From Lysinibacillus sp. KCTC 33748 (GTDB taxonomy: Bacteria; Bacillota; Bacilli; Bacillales_A; Planococcaceae), in contig NZ_MWSJ01000035.1 of the NCBI RefSeq assembly GCF_002237755.1, forward strand, positions 1 to 40,252: a stretch of 40,252 nucleotides of DNA, written 5' to 3'. The notes below the pieces were generated by a model. It did no database searches and had not been told where the DNA came from. It worked only from the letters and a program-made list of their open reading frames with translations. Position 1 is the stretch's first letter. Each line of letters opens with the position of its first letter. Below, piece after piece: positions 5,576-15,168 of this stretch. Made by a program: the position numbers and the translations under genes.

Positions 5576-7669
5576 TTATTTAATTGTTAATGTATCAAGT
5601 GGTTTGAAGTCTTTTAGTTGATAACTCTTTACTTCGTTGCGAGCTACTGTGTAAAGCGCGTCATCTATATAGACTACTCGCTGTACAAGCTGCTCCCAGT
5701 TTTCATACTGATCGCCCTTACTTTTATTAATGATATTTCCTTTTAGAACGATGCCTTTCTCTGCAGTGATTTCATAGATTTGTGCGCCTTGACCTTTGTA
5801 GACAATTTCATCGCCCTTTCCTGCATCATATAGGATAACTGGGAAACCAAAGTAATTGTATTCCTTGTTGCGGAATAACGCTTTAGGATTGTATTGAACA
5901 TCGGAGTACGAGCCTTTACCACCGATTTTTACGGTTGACTGTTCCTTTGGATGTTTGAAATCTGACACATCAAATAGTGACATTTTCATGTTTGTTGTCA
6001 CCGTAAAATTACGCTTCGTATAGGCATCATAGCGTTGCTCCGTATCATAGCCGATGCCGATTAAATGTGTATCGTCTAATGGATGTAAATAGTTACTAAA
6101 GCCTGGAATCTTTAGCTCCCCTAGCACAGTTGGCTTTTTCGGGTTTGCTACATCAATCACAAATAGTGGATCCACTTGCTTGAATGTTACTACATATGCT
6201 TTTTCGCCCATAAAGCGTGCAGAATACACTTTTTCACCAGGAGCTAAATCTTTTACAGCACCGAGCTGCTGCAATTTATTATCTAAAATAAATAGGTGAT
6301 TTTTTGATATTTGTTGTTCATCCCATGCATTTCCTTCCGTTGTAACGATGCGGAAATTACCTTTATATTCATCCATTGAGTATTGATTTAACACAGATCC
6401 TTTTACTTCCGTAGTACCTACAAAATTCATGTCAGTTCCATCAACATTCCATTTAAAAACTTGTGTATTCGTTGTTCTTGGCATCCAGATTCTATCCATC
6501 ATGATGCCAGCAGCAGGCACTATATTTCCGTCATAAATAGGTGTTGTTAAATAAAGTGCATTCTCCGACATATAAAGTCCACTACTGCCACCTAAGTATC
6601 CTTTCGTATTCGCCGTTTTCTGAGCACCATTTTTTAAGTCCACCGCTGTCATTAAGCTATATGTTCCATCCATTGTATTTGGTAAAATAGAAATTTTCTC
6701 TAGAGGTAAACTTTTATATTCTTTTCCTTCTACACTATCATATGTTTTCGGTTTTAAGTCTGGCGCTTTTTTCTCTCTAAGCATCCAATAATTCGGATGC
6801 ATATTACCGATTAAATATAATGTGTCATTTGTAATTCGAATATCTTGTAAATACCCCTCTTGCCCCACTTCACGTATTAGCTTTGGATTTTTTGGATTTG
6901 AAATATCATATAAAGAAGCTTTCGTCATGCTCGTGCCCATTTTTTCTAAATATTCATCGCTAATTGCTATTAATAAATGGTCATATACTGCTAGCTTCGA
7001 AATATATTGGGTTTCCTTCATCTTGATCGTTGTTGCTAGCTTTAAATTTTTCGGATCTTTAGCATCCACTACAGTAATGTTCTGATCTTTTACAGCGTAA
7101 ATATAGCCATCTTTGACAACGACTATATCACCCTCCTCCACGCCTTCGACTTGATTATTCGTCGTTGAGGAGTCCTTTGCACTTGCTTTGTCCTCGCGAC
7201 TCGCCATTTCTGTGTTTGCTTCTTCACGCACCTCTCTTTGTGCATTAGTTATAAGTGTTTCAAAATATTGTTGTAACTCTTTTTCTGATTTGACGGCTTC
7301 CAGCTTTTCAATGATGGTGAATGCTATTTCTTGCGATGTTGTTTTCGGACCACCTAGTACAAACGCTTCTTTCTTCACATGTAATTTATAGCTACCAGGT
7401 ACCAAATCGCTAATGAGAACTGTCTTGTTATCATCTGTTAATGCGACAGTGGCTGTTACCTTTTGATTTTTGCTATTTGTTACGTAAACATTGTCTTCCG
7501 TTATTTTGCTTGCCTTTAGTGCCTTCGTAAAGGATACTTGCCAGCTATGAGTTGTCTTACTCTCATTTGTAGTCTGTGCCTCCACTTTCGGGGTCGACAT
7601 GAGCGTAAAAATTCCTGGCAAAATAGCTAGTACGATGATGATTAGCAATGCTAGCCACTTATTTTTCAT
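5576..7669 (-). CDS. Secreted beta-propeller domain protein (PF09826-like)
   Basis: A 697-residue exported protein. An N-terminal signal peptide (KNKWLALLIIIVLAILPGIF; cleavage probably near VEAQ at 30-33) is followed by an Ig-like segment resembling the SbsA/Big_5 type (about 43-120; VSFTKALKASKITEDNVYV). After a charged helical linker (125-170) comes a large C-terminal region with recurring blade-like strands of the secreted beta-propeller family (VEEGDIVVVKDGYIYAVKD; RFMGEKAYVVTFKQVDPLFV; HPLDDTHLIGIGYD). The family is common in Bacillales and some archaea; its function is not established. Start ATG follows AAAGGTAGG by 7 bases. It converges with the deacetylase gene and is followed by its own terminator. 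Confidence 0.8.
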   Translation of the reverse strand: MKNKWLALLIIIVLAILPGIFTLMSTPKVEAQTTNESKTTHSWQVSFTKALKASKITEDNVYVTNSKNQKVTATVALTDDNKTVLISDLVPGSYKLHVKKEAFVLGGPKTTSQEIAFTIIEKLEAVKSEKELQQYFETLITNAQREVREEANTEMASREDKASAKDSSTTNNQVEGVEEGDIVVVKDGYIYAVKDQNITVVDAKDPKNLKLATTIKMKETQYISKLAVYDHLLIAISDEYLEKMGTSMTKASLYDISNPKNPKLIREVGQEGYLQDIRITNDTLYLIGNMHPNYWMLREKKAPDLKPKTYDSVEGKEYKSLPLEKISILPNTMDGTYSLMTAVDLKNGAQKTANTKGYLGGSSGLYMSENALYLTTPIYDGNIVPAAGIMMDRIWMPRTTNTQVFKWNVDGTDMNFVGTTEVKGSVLNQYSMDEYKGNFRIVTTEGNAWDEQQISKNHLFILDNKLQQLGAVKDLAPGEKVYSARFMGEKAYVVTFKQVDPLFVIDVANPKKPTVLGELKIPGFSNYLHPLDDTHLIGIGYDTEQRYDAYTKRNFTVTTNMKMSLFDVSDFKHPKEQSTVKIGGKGSYSDVQYNPKALFRNKEYNYFGFPVILYDAGKGDEIVYKGQGAQIYEITAEKGIVLKGNIINKSKGDQYENWEQLVQRVVYIDDALYTVARNEVKSYQLKDFKPLDTLTIK

Positions 7670-7754
7670 TATTTTTCCTACCTTTCATAAAGTTGTTTAT
7701 TATTTAGACTACTTAAGAGCAAAAGAGTTACATTATTCCGAAATTTTCCTCAGT

Positions 7755-7788
7755 AAAAAAACGAGAGGACGTGAATCCCTCTCGTTTT
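7755..7788 (-). terminator. Collagenase terminator
   Basis: AAACGAGAGG / CCCTCTCGTTT stem with T-rich flanks on both sides, 15 bases after the collagenase stop. The next gene downstream is on the same strand, so this separates two transcripts. Confidence 0.85.
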
Positions 7789-7802
7789 CAAATTAGCTTC
7801 TA

Positions 7803-10800
7803 CTATTGTACTGTTACTGAATACGCACCATTTTCATTATCAAATTTGTAAATGTATAAATAATATTTGCCTGGTTTCGCATTATATTTACCTTTTATAT
7901 TATTTCCATCTTCCTGTCCATATGCTACGTAATTTCGCATATCAGACTCATGACAAAGCACCCATGTCATGCCAATTTGATTTTCATTCAGGACAGAAAT
8001 ATCGATTTCTTTTGGAGACGTAACATCGAATGTGTATACATCCGTATGATCATCATCCATCAAGCTACCTTTTAAGGGCTTATTAAATGGAATCATATTC
8101 GCTTCTTCTGGACGATTATTTGGTTCTAGCTCTGTTTGTGCACTATTTTGTACATTTACTGTATATGTCCCGTTTTCATTATCAACTTTATAAATATATA
8201 GATGATACTTCCCTGGTTCCGCATGAAGTTTACCTTTTATATTATTTCCATCTTCCTGTCCATATGCTACATAATTTTGCTTATCAGACTCATGATAAAG
8301 CACCCATGTCATGCCAATTTGATTTTCATTTAAAACAGAAATATCGATTTCTTCTGCAGATGTAACATCGAATGTGTATACATCCGTATCATCATCACCA
8401 ACCAAATCACCTTTTAGGGGCGTATTAAATGGAATGGTCTTCGCTTCTTCTGAATGAGGTTTCTCTGTTTGTACGCCTTTTCGTACAGATACAATTGTAC
8501 GATCTTTACTTTCTATTCCCTTATCATTTTTCACTGTTAATGTCACATTATATGTGCCTTCTTTTTCGTATACATGAGTAGGGTTTGCCTCATCACTTGT
8601 TTTGCCATCGCCAAAATTCCAAAGGTAAGAAACGATTTTACCATCCTTATCTTTTGAACCATCGCTCTTGAACTGAATTTCTTCATTTTCGACTCCAGCA
8701 TATGGACCATTGATATTTGCAATAGGCGCTTGATGATCTCCTTCATCCGTCGCAACGCCGTGGAAAACAATATCATATTCAAATTGGTTTGCTGCATTCA
8801 CACGGTAGTTGACGAAATACGCAGTCACTGTTTTATAGCCGCTCCACTCTTTTTGCGACAGCTGCTCCAGCACTTGGTTCACTTGCTTACTCATCGTTTT
8901 CCAATCGTTAGATTCACCTTGTGTTTCACTACCTACATACGTACCTTCGAGTGTAAATGTATTAAAGAATTGAGACTTATGTTTTGTCATTTTTACATCT
9001 TTTACGTTAGCAACTTCGGCAATTTCTTGCTCCACTTCAGTTAACGCTTTTGGTGTATGTTCCACTAAATAATCTTCTGCTACTTGTGGCACCTCGTATT
9101 TTTCTTGATTATCAATCAATTGCTGCATATACGCTTGGTATTCCGTATTCAGTTGTGAATCTTTACTTAAAGAATCACGATACGCATCATAATTTGTCAC
9201 ATCGTTCGCACGAATTAAATCTTGAATTCTATCAAATGTCTCAAATTGATGAGTATACATATAGGACTGCAGCGCAAACGAATAGTTATAAAAATCCCAT
9301 GATCCATATTTTGCAAACAATGTCTGTTTAGCTGTATAACGTTGTGATGGGTCATCTGATAATCCACTAATAATACTGTTACGTGGAACAACATCATTTG
9401 TACGCGTTGATCCTGCAAAGAATTCTGCATTTCCTTCTTGGAACCAAGTTAGTCGTTCATTTTGATACATATCACCTGTCCCGAATAAACCAGGAACCTC
9501 GTATCTTCCTTGTAAATAATGTGTGAATTCATGACGGAACAACTCTTCTAAACTATAAATACTTTGCTCCGGCGTACGTTCATATGTAAAGAACGTACCC
9601 TTCTCTTCAATATAAATACCACCATTATTTGTTTCATAGCCGTACAATTGACGGTTTAAGCGATATTGATCTGGAGAGTCATAAATGACAACTGTTAATA
9701 CATCATCAGCATTGCCTGGCTCTAATGCTTTATCATTCCCAATGACACGGTGATATTGTGCTTTTACTTCTTTTGCAGCCCAGTATAATCTTTGAATTTT
9801 GTCATCTGTTACATTAGCTCCCGTCTTAAAGACAATCGAGCCGTTATCAAATGTATATGTTTTCGGTAAATACTGCTTCTTGCCCTCTTCACGCATTTTC
9901 TCTAAATCTACTTCATTTCCACTAGAGTCTTTTCCACCATAATTTGTAGTAAGTTGCTCTACTGCTACAAAATAAGCTTCACTTAAATATGGATACATAT
10001 GCATTGCTTGTGTAACAACTTCTAAACCTATATCCGGATTACTATGGAATATCCCTAAACGCCCTGCATAATAAATACCATTATTAATTAACCAACTATT
10101 GTTATCTGTCACCTTATGTAAAAGCGCAATGTTATTCACTTCATTGATGAAACTATCAATCTTGCCATACCACATCGTCGTATTCGCTTCTTTACCTGTC
10201 TGATGCAAGTACGACTGTAAATCATAATCAATTCCATGTATTAAATCATAGATTGCTTGCCCTTTTAAAGAATCGCTTTCATATGTAGAGATATTTTCCT
10301 TATACTGTTTTAAAATCTTCGTAGCATACTGAACTGTTTCTGCATCACTAGAAGCATTACCGATTAATTTCCCATAAGCAGATACCACTTTATCTTGCTC
10401 ATCTGTACCAAATTTAAAGTTCGGATTTTTAGCCATCTCCTTTAATGCTGGTAAACACTGATCTTGGAAACTTCTCTCGTTTAAATAACCTAGGTCCTTA
10501 TTATAAAATCCTAAATAAAAAGCAGAACGCAATACCTCAACAAATGTTTCAATACCTTTTGAATCATCTTTCGTAAAAGAACGTCCTCTTTTCCCTAATT
10601 CGTCGATGATTACCTGCATGCGCTCTTTATTTTGATAAAAAGCTTTTGTTTCCTCATTGAATTGGAATAGGTCTGTAATTTGATACCAACGAATATTTCC
10701 TAGCGTATCAATTAACTCACTATCGCTCATTTTATTAAGCTCTGCCGTCGAGTACTGTTCCTGCAATTGCTTCGTTTCAGCAAGCTTTATAGTTGGAGCT

Positions 10801-11033
10801 GGGTGTTCCGAAAAATCGCCAATTTCCAAACGTTTTTCAAATGACAATGTTTCATCAGCCGTTGTAGAATGTGTAACTTCATCATTCGAAGTCACTATGC
10901 CGGCAGGCTTCATTTGTAATACATTATAAGGCGTTTTTTCTGCTGCTGATGCTTCTGCTTGTAACGCTCCGAACGACAGTGCCATTGTACTTACTCCAAG
11001 TAACACTTGATTGAATTTTAATTTTTTCTTCAT
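7803..11033 (-). CDS. colA: Secreted M9 collagenase with PKD and two PPC domains
   Basis: Zinc metalloprotease of the bacterial collagenase family M9. From ATG 11033 (1076 aa): signal peptide 1-31 ending near ASAAE; collagenase activator domain about 80-340; peptidase domain about 400-660, with HEFTH at 501-505 (two zinc His and catalytic Glu) and E533 in WFQEGNAEFF as third ligand; PKD domain about 767-853 (YLWNFGDG, THVYEKEGTYNVTLTV); two PPC (collagen-binding-like) domains at about 860-962 and 972-1076. The PPC copies are almost identical, down to shared nucleotide runs, so the duplication is recent or kept alike by gene conversion. An upstream in-frame codon at 11072 is unlikely as a start: AGGAGG lies 7 bases before 11033 and the signal peptide begins there. 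Single gene with an extended -10 promoter at 11148-11156. Confidence 0.92.
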   Translation of the reverse strand: MKKKLKFNQVLLGVSTMALSFGALQAEASAAEKTPYNVLQMKPAGIVTSNDEVTHSTTADETLSFEKRLEIGDFSEHPAPTIKLAETKQLQEQYSTAELNKMSDSELIDTLGNIRWYQITDLFQFNEETKAFYQNKERMQVIIDELGKRGRSFTKDDSKGIETFVEVLRSAFYLGFYNKDLGYLNERSFQDQCLPALKEMAKNPNFKFGTDEQDKVVSAYGKLIGNASSDAETVQYATKILKQYKENISTYESDSLKGQAIYDLIHGIDYDLQSYLHQTGKEANTTMWYGKIDSFINEVNNIALLHKVTDNNSWLINNGIYYAGRLGIFHSNPDIGLEVVTQAMHMYPYLSEAYFVAVEQLTTNYGGKDSSGNEVDLEKMREEGKKQYLPKTYTFDNGSIVFKTGANVTDDKIQRLYWAAKEVKAQYHRVIGNDKALEPGNADDVLTVVIYDSPDQYRLNRQLYGYETNNGGIYIEEKGTFFTYERTPEQSIYSLEELFRHEFTHYLQGRYEVPGLFGTGDMYQNERLTWFQEGNAEFFAGSTRTNDVVPRNSIISGLSDDPSQRYTAKQTLFAKYGSWDFYNYSFALQSYMYTHQFETFDRIQDLIRANDVTNYDAYRDSLSKDSQLNTEYQAYMQQLIDNQEKYEVPQVAEDYLVEHTPKALTEVEQEIAEVANVKDVKMTKHKSQFFNTFTLEGTYVGSETQGESNDWKTMSKQVNQVLEQLSQKEWSGYKTVTAYFVNYRVNAANQFEYDIVFHGVATDEGDHQAPIANINGPYAGVENEEIQFKSDGSKDKDGKIVSYLWNFGDGKTSDEANPTHVYEKEGTYNVTLTVKNDKGIESKDRTIVSVRKGVQTEKPHSEEAKTIPFNTPLKGDLVGDDDTDVYTFDVTSAEEIDISVLNENQIGMTWVLYHESDKQNYVAYGQEDGNNIKGKLHAEPGKYHLYIYKVDNENGTYTVNVQNSAQTELEPNNRPEEANMIPFNKPLKGSLMDDDHTDVYTFDVTSPKEIDISVLNENQIGMTWVLCHESDMRNYVAYGQEDGNNIKGKYNAKPGKYYLYIYKFDNENGAYSVTVQ

Positions 11034-11147
11034 AAAAAACCCTCCTATGGTACTACATCTATAATTCGGCAATACGTTGATTATTTAGAACTATATCACC
11101 TTTTTAAAAATACCATATTATGTGATCAAAGCAACATTAAATGTTAT

Positions 11148-11156
11148 ATTATAACA
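11148..11156 (-). promoter_or_regulatory. Extended -10 promoter for collagenase
   Basis: Minus strand TGTTATAAT, a perfect TATAAT with the TGn extension, about 115 bases before the start codon. The -35 region is weak (TTCAAA, 19 bases away), as is common with extended -10 promoters. Confidence 0.45.
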
Positions 11157-11246
11157 ATATTTCCTAGTATAATTTGAACGTTAAGACACAATTAAATCAT
11201 AAAAACCGGTACAATTGTAACTAAATGGAATATTTTGCTTAGACAT

Positions 11247-11278
11247 AAAAAAAGAACCCTAAATTCGGATTCTTTTTT
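11247..11278 (-). terminator. Terminator of lysine-catabolism operon
   Basis: AAAGAATCC / GGGTTCTTT (minus reading, one G-U pair) followed by TTTTTT, 8 bases after the acyl-CoA dehydrogenase stop. Confidence 0.75.
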
Positions 11279-11286
11279 AAAAACGC

Positions 11287-12480
11287 TTACTCTTCAAATC
11301 GCCATTTCGGTAGCATTTTTGCTAATGGCTTATCTTGGCGGGTTCCTAATACATAGTCCGCCTGCATAATTGTATGAATCTCCCGCGTGCCTTCATAAAT
11401 AACGGGTGCTTTCGAATTACGCAAATAACGGGCAACTGGATATTCATCCGAATAACCATATGCTCCATAAATTTGCACTGCATCATCTGCAGCTTTATTG
11501 GCAAAATCACAAGCCTGCCACTTTGCTAATGATGTCTCTCGCGTATTACGTACACCTTTGTTTTTTAATTCTCCAACACGATAGACAAGCAAGCGGCTCA
11601 TTTGATAGCCAGCTTCCATTTTGGCAATCATTTGCCCTACTAGCTGGTGCTCACCAATAGGCTTTCCAAATGTTTCGCGTTCATGACAGTATTTCACACT
11701 CGCCTCGAGACACGCTTGAATGAGACCAACAGCGCCAGCAGCTACGGTAAAACGACCATTATCTAACGCGGACATTGCAATTTTAAAGCCTTCTCCTTCT
11801 TCTCCTAGACGATTCTCTACAGGTATACGTAGATTGTCAAAAAAGAGCTCACCCGTGTTACCAGCACGAATACCGTATTTACCTTTAATCGCCTTCGACG
11901 TAAAGCCCGCCATAGAACGCTCTACGATAAATGCACTAATGCCATGATGCTTCTTCGATTTATCCGTATAAGCAAAAACGATAAAATGGTCAGCTATATC
12001 ACATAAGGAAATCCATGTTTTCTGCCCATTTAATACGTAAAAGTCTCCATCCCTTATAGCGGTCGTAGACATAGCAGCTACATCTGATCCCGCTCCAGGC
12101 TCTGTTAAACCGAACGCTCCAATCCGAACACCTTTCGCCTGCGGAACAAGATATCGCTGTTTTTGAACCTCTGTTCCCCATTGCATTAAGGTCATACTAT
12201 TCAGGCCTGTATGAACGGAAACAGCTGTACGAAATGCTGTATCTCCACGTTCAAGCTCTTCACAAACAATGGCGAGTGCATTGTAATCCATACCACTGCC
12301 ACCGTATTGTTCTGGGACACAAACGCCCATTAAGCCAAGCTCAGCTAGTCTTGACCAAATCTTCGGATCGAAGCAACCTTCAGCATCCCACTTCGCAATA
12401 TGTGGAAGTATTTCATCATCCACAAACTTCCGTACTGTTTTACGTAACATTTCCTGCTCAGTGGTAAATTCGAAATTCAT
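11287..12480 (-). CDS. Acyl-CoA dehydrogenase, possibly glutaryl-CoA type
   Basis: FAD-dependent acyl-CoA dehydrogenase of 397 residues with the three family domains: helical N-terminus (1-120), beta middle (121-230; GAFGLTEPGAGSDVAAM and the NGQKTWIS FAD region) and helical C-terminus. The catalytic base is the Glu of VIYEGTREIHTIM near 365, the usual position. It is the last gene of a three-gene operon, 10 bases after lysine 6-dehydrogenase. The YEGTxxIH segment is like glutaryl-CoA dehydrogenase, and the operon makes aminoadipate, which is degraded through glutaryl-CoA, so a role there is reasonable. That is inference; the substrate may be another acyl-CoA. Start ATG with GGTAGGTG upstream. 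Confidence 0.85.
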   Translation of the reverse strand: MNFEFTTEQEMLRKTVRKFVDDEILPHIAKWDAEGCFDPKIWSRLAELGLMGVCVPEQYGGSGMDYNALAIVCEELERGDTAFRTAVSVHTGLNSMTLMQWGTEVQKQRYLVPQAKGVRIGAFGLTEPGAGSDVAAMSTTAIRDGDFYVLNGQKTWISLCDIADHFIVFAYTDKSKKHHGISAFIVERSMAGFTSKAIKGKYGIRAGNTGELFFDNLRIPVENRLGEEGEGFKIAMSALDNGRFTVAAGAVGLIQACLEASVKYCHERETFGKPIGEHQLVGQMIAKMEAGYQMSRLLVYRVGELKNKGVRNTRETSLAKWQACDFANKAADDAVQIYGAYGYSDEYPVARYLRNSKAPVIYEGTREIHTIMQADYVLGTRQDKPLAKMLPKWRFEE

Positions 12481-12490
12481 GACCGAGCAC

Positions 12491-13663
12491 CTACCATTTC
12501 ACGATCATTGCAGACGTATGAGACGTTTCCTTAATAACTACACCACGTTTAGCCATTTCTTCAATATAAATGTCGCCCGGAACAATTGATTCAGGTGCAA
12601 ATACACCGCGCTCTGTAATTTTATTTTCTCCAATCATTTGAGCAACGACAGAGATTGTATTGGCTGTTGACCGAGCCATAGCTGTTTCATTAATCGACAT
12701 ATCTTTAGTTACAACCATTTCGTACTCATACGTCACTTGTTGCTGTGCCTTTTCACCCGCTACAATAACACGCAATAGCACGGCATCTGGTTTTGAACCA
12801 AGCTCAAGTTTCTTTTTAAGTGCCTCACGAACAACTGGACGTACAGAAACCTCCTGATTTTCTACCTCTACCTTATTACTAGCATCGAGGAATCCTAAAT
12901 CAGCTAGTAGCTTAAATTTCTCTGCATGTCCTTTATAACGAATTGTTTTATATTCTAATGTTTGGACATTTGGGAATGTCTTATCCAACGTCGATATACC
13001 GCCAGATGTATAAAATGCCTCAAGCACACCAAAATCTTTGAAATAAATAGGTTCAACGCCTGATAATGACGGAACTTCTTGAAGTTTACCTTTTAGAATC
13101 ACTTTTGATGGCTCTGTATAATGATCAAAAACACCATCTAAAGAAAATACGCGTGTATAGTGAAGAGGTGGCTTCGGCTCTGTAGGAATACCGCCTACAA
13201 ATAGTTTAATAGATTCTACCTCATCTAATTTCGAAGCACCGTAGCCCGCTAAAATGTTGACCATACCCGGAGCAACACCCAAATCCGGAATAATAGTTAC
13301 ACCTTTTGCTTTTGCCTCTTCGTCGAGATTTAATATTTTTTCTGTGACACCGCCAATATGACCACCTAAATCCACAGAATGAACACCCGCCGCGATAGCT
13401 GCTCTTGCTACACGCTCATTAAAGGCATAAAATAATGCATTAACGACTACATCACCTTTTGAAATAACCTCCATTAACGAGTCATCGCGCTCTGCATGAA
13501 GCTCTACAACCTCAATTTTATCTGTATTTAACGAGTCTACAAAGTCCTGTGCTATTTTTACGTCAATATCCCCTAAAAATACACACTCCACTTTGCTATT
13601 TTTTATTAAATCACGAGCTACCTCTTTACCCATTAAACCTGCACCTAATACAACAACTTTCAT
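12491..13663 (-). CDS. lysDH: L-lysine 6-dehydrogenase
   Basis: NAD-dependent enzyme that deaminates the epsilon-amino group of L-lysine to aminoadipate semialdehyde (in equilibrium with piperideine-6-carboxylate). It belongs to the saccharopine dehydrogenase fold. The N-terminal Rossmann motif is VVLGAGLMGKEVARDL. Stretches VVNALFYAFNERVA, GVHSVDLGGHIG, PDLGVAPGMVNILAGYGAS and LEAFYTSGGISTL match what I recall of the Geobacillus lysine 6-dehydrogenase of similar length (about 386 aa). The start is placed at ATG 13663, 9 bases after AAAGGGG; the in-frame ATG 13672 touches the ribosome site. It lies between aldehyde and acyl-CoA dehydrogenase genes on the same strand, 10-30 bases apart. The alternative name would be generic saccharopine dehydrogenase family protein, but no partner for a saccharopine route is present. 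Confidence 0.8.
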   Translation of the reverse strand: MKVVVLGAGLMGKEVARDLIKNSKVECVFLGDIDVKIAQDFVDSLNTDKIEVVELHAERDDSLMEVISKGDVVVNALFYAFNERVARAAIAAGVHSVDLGGHIGGVTEKILNLDEEAKAKGVTIIPDLGVAPGMVNILAGYGASKLDEVESIKLFVGGIPTEPKPPLHYTRVFSLDGVFDHYTEPSKVILKGKLQEVPSLSGVEPIYFKDFGVLEAFYTSGGISTLDKTFPNVQTLEYKTIRYKGHAEKFKLLADLGFLDASNKVEVENQEVSVRPVVREALKKKLELGSKPDAVLLRVIVAGEKAQQQVTYEYEMVVTKDMSINETAMARSTANTISVVAQMIGENKITERGVFAPESIVPGDIYIEEMAKRGVVIKETSHTSAMIVKW

Positions 13664-13689
13664 CAAGAACATCCCCTTTCATTGATCTG

Positions 13690-15168
13690 TTATTCTGTAT
13701 CGATTTGTGCTCTTTGTAATTTCCCGCTATAGTCTACATAAATACTTTTCCACTCTGTATAGACATCCAAGGCAGCTACACCCGAGTCGCGGTGACCATT
13801 CCCCGTACCCTTTGTCCCACCAAATGGCAAATGAATTTCAGCACCTGTTGTGCCAGCATTCACATAAACAATACCTGTATCTAAATCTCGCTGTGCGCGG
13901 AAAATCGTATTCACATCTTGTGAAAAAATCGAACTGGATAAGCCAAATTTTACGCCATTGTTTACTTCGATTGCTTCATCTAAACTTGCTACTTCAATAA
14001 GAGAAACGACCGGGCCAAAGATTTCTTCCTGTGCAATAATCATGTCAGGTTTCACATTGGTAAATAGTGTAGGCTCATAATAAAACCCTTTGTCATAAGG
14101 AGGCTCAGCTAAAATTCTACCTCCAGCTAACAACGTCGCCCCTTCCTGTTTGCCTATTTGCACATAGTGATTAATCTTTTCCAATGCAGCTTTGTTAATG
14201 ACAGGTCCGATTTTCACACTTTCATCTAGACCGTCACCAATTGTTAGCTTATGCATTTCGTCTAATAGACGTTTTTCTAGTTCCTCTCTTACATCTTTAT
14301 GCACGATCACGCGACTACATGCTGTACATCTTTGACCAGCAGTTCCAAATGCACTCCATAGGATTCCTTCAGTCGCAAGCTGTAAATCGGCATCGTCCAT
14401 CACGATGACTGCATTTTTCCCGCCCATCTCTAATGAAATTTTCTTCAGGTGTTTACCACCCAACTCCGCTACTTTACTCCCTGTTGTTGTAGAGCCAGTA
14501 AATGAAATGACCTTAACGTCTGGATGTTCAATTAATGCTGTTCCAACTGTTGGCCCTGTACCGAAGACGATGTTTGCTACTCCATCAGGTAAGCCAACCT
14601 CTTCAAAAATTTTACCCATTTCATACGCCATCATCGGTGTTTCATTCGACGGCTTCCAAATGAACGTATTGCCAGCAACAATTGCCGGGAACGACTTCCA
14701 AGTGGCAATCGCTACAGGGAAATTCCACGGAGTTATTAAAGCTACAACGCCAATAGGTGCCCGTACACTCATGGCAAATTTATTGGCTAGCTCAGACGGT
14801 GTTGTCTCCCCAAATAACCTTCGCCCTTCACCAGCCATATAATAGGCCATATCGATCCCTTCCTGTACTTCACCTCTAGCTTCTTCAATAACCTTTCCCA
14901 TCTCTTTTGTTAAAACGGTCGCTAAATGTTCCTTCTTCTCTTTCATTTTTTGACCGATGGCATATAAATAGTCAGCACGTTTAGGCGCAGGTACTAATGC
15001 CCAGCTTTTTTGTGCCTGTTTTGCAACCTCTACCGCTTCATCTACCTCACTTGCCGTAGAACGCGGAATCGTAGCTAGCTGCTCCCCATTTGCAGGATTG
15101 GTCACTACTATACTTTGTAAATGGGAAGTTGTTGCCCATTTACCACCGATATAGTTTTTCATTTCCAC
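13690..15168 (-). CDS. Aldehyde dehydrogenase, probable aminoadipate-semialdehyde oxidising
   Basis: NAD(P)-dependent aldehyde dehydrogenase of about 492 residues. Conserved parts: TPWNFP (oxyanion Asn), NTFIWKPSNETP (cofactor), FTGSTTTGS, LEMGGKNA (general base Glu near 247) and the nucleophile Cys in GQRCTACSR near 281; the C-terminal LPFGGTKGTGNG is typical. First gene of the operon with lysine 6-dehydrogenase 27 bases downstream, so the natural substrate is probably the semialdehyde formed by that enzyme (giving 2-aminoadipate). Three in-frame starts compete: GTG 15177 touches the SD, GTG 15168 is 8 bases from GGGGG, and ATG 15162 is 14 bases away; 15168 is chosen. By sequence alone only the family is certain. 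Confidence 0.85.
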   Translation of the reverse strand: MEMKNYIGGKWATTSHLQSIVVTNPANGEQLATIPRSTASEVDEAVEVAKQAQKSWALVPAPKRADYLYAIGQKMKEKKEHLATVLTKEMGKVIEEARGEVQEGIDMAYYMAGEGRRLFGETTPSELANKFAMSVRAPIGVVALITPWNFPVAIATWKSFPAIVAGNTFIWKPSNETPMMAYEMGKIFEEVGLPDGVANIVFGTGPTVGTALIEHPDVKVISFTGSTTTGSKVAELGGKHLKKISLEMGGKNAVIVMDDADLQLATEGILWSAFGTAGQRCTACSRVIVHKDVREELEKRLLDEMHKLTIGDGLDESVKIGPVINKAALEKINHYVQIGKQEGATLLAGGRILAEPPYDKGFYYEPTLFTNVKPDMIIAQEEIFGPVVSLIEVASLDEAIEVNNGVKFGLSSSIFSQDVNTIFRAQRDLDTGIVYVNAGTTGAEIHLPFGGTKGTGNGHRDSGVAALDVYTEWKSIYVDYSGKLQRAQIDTE

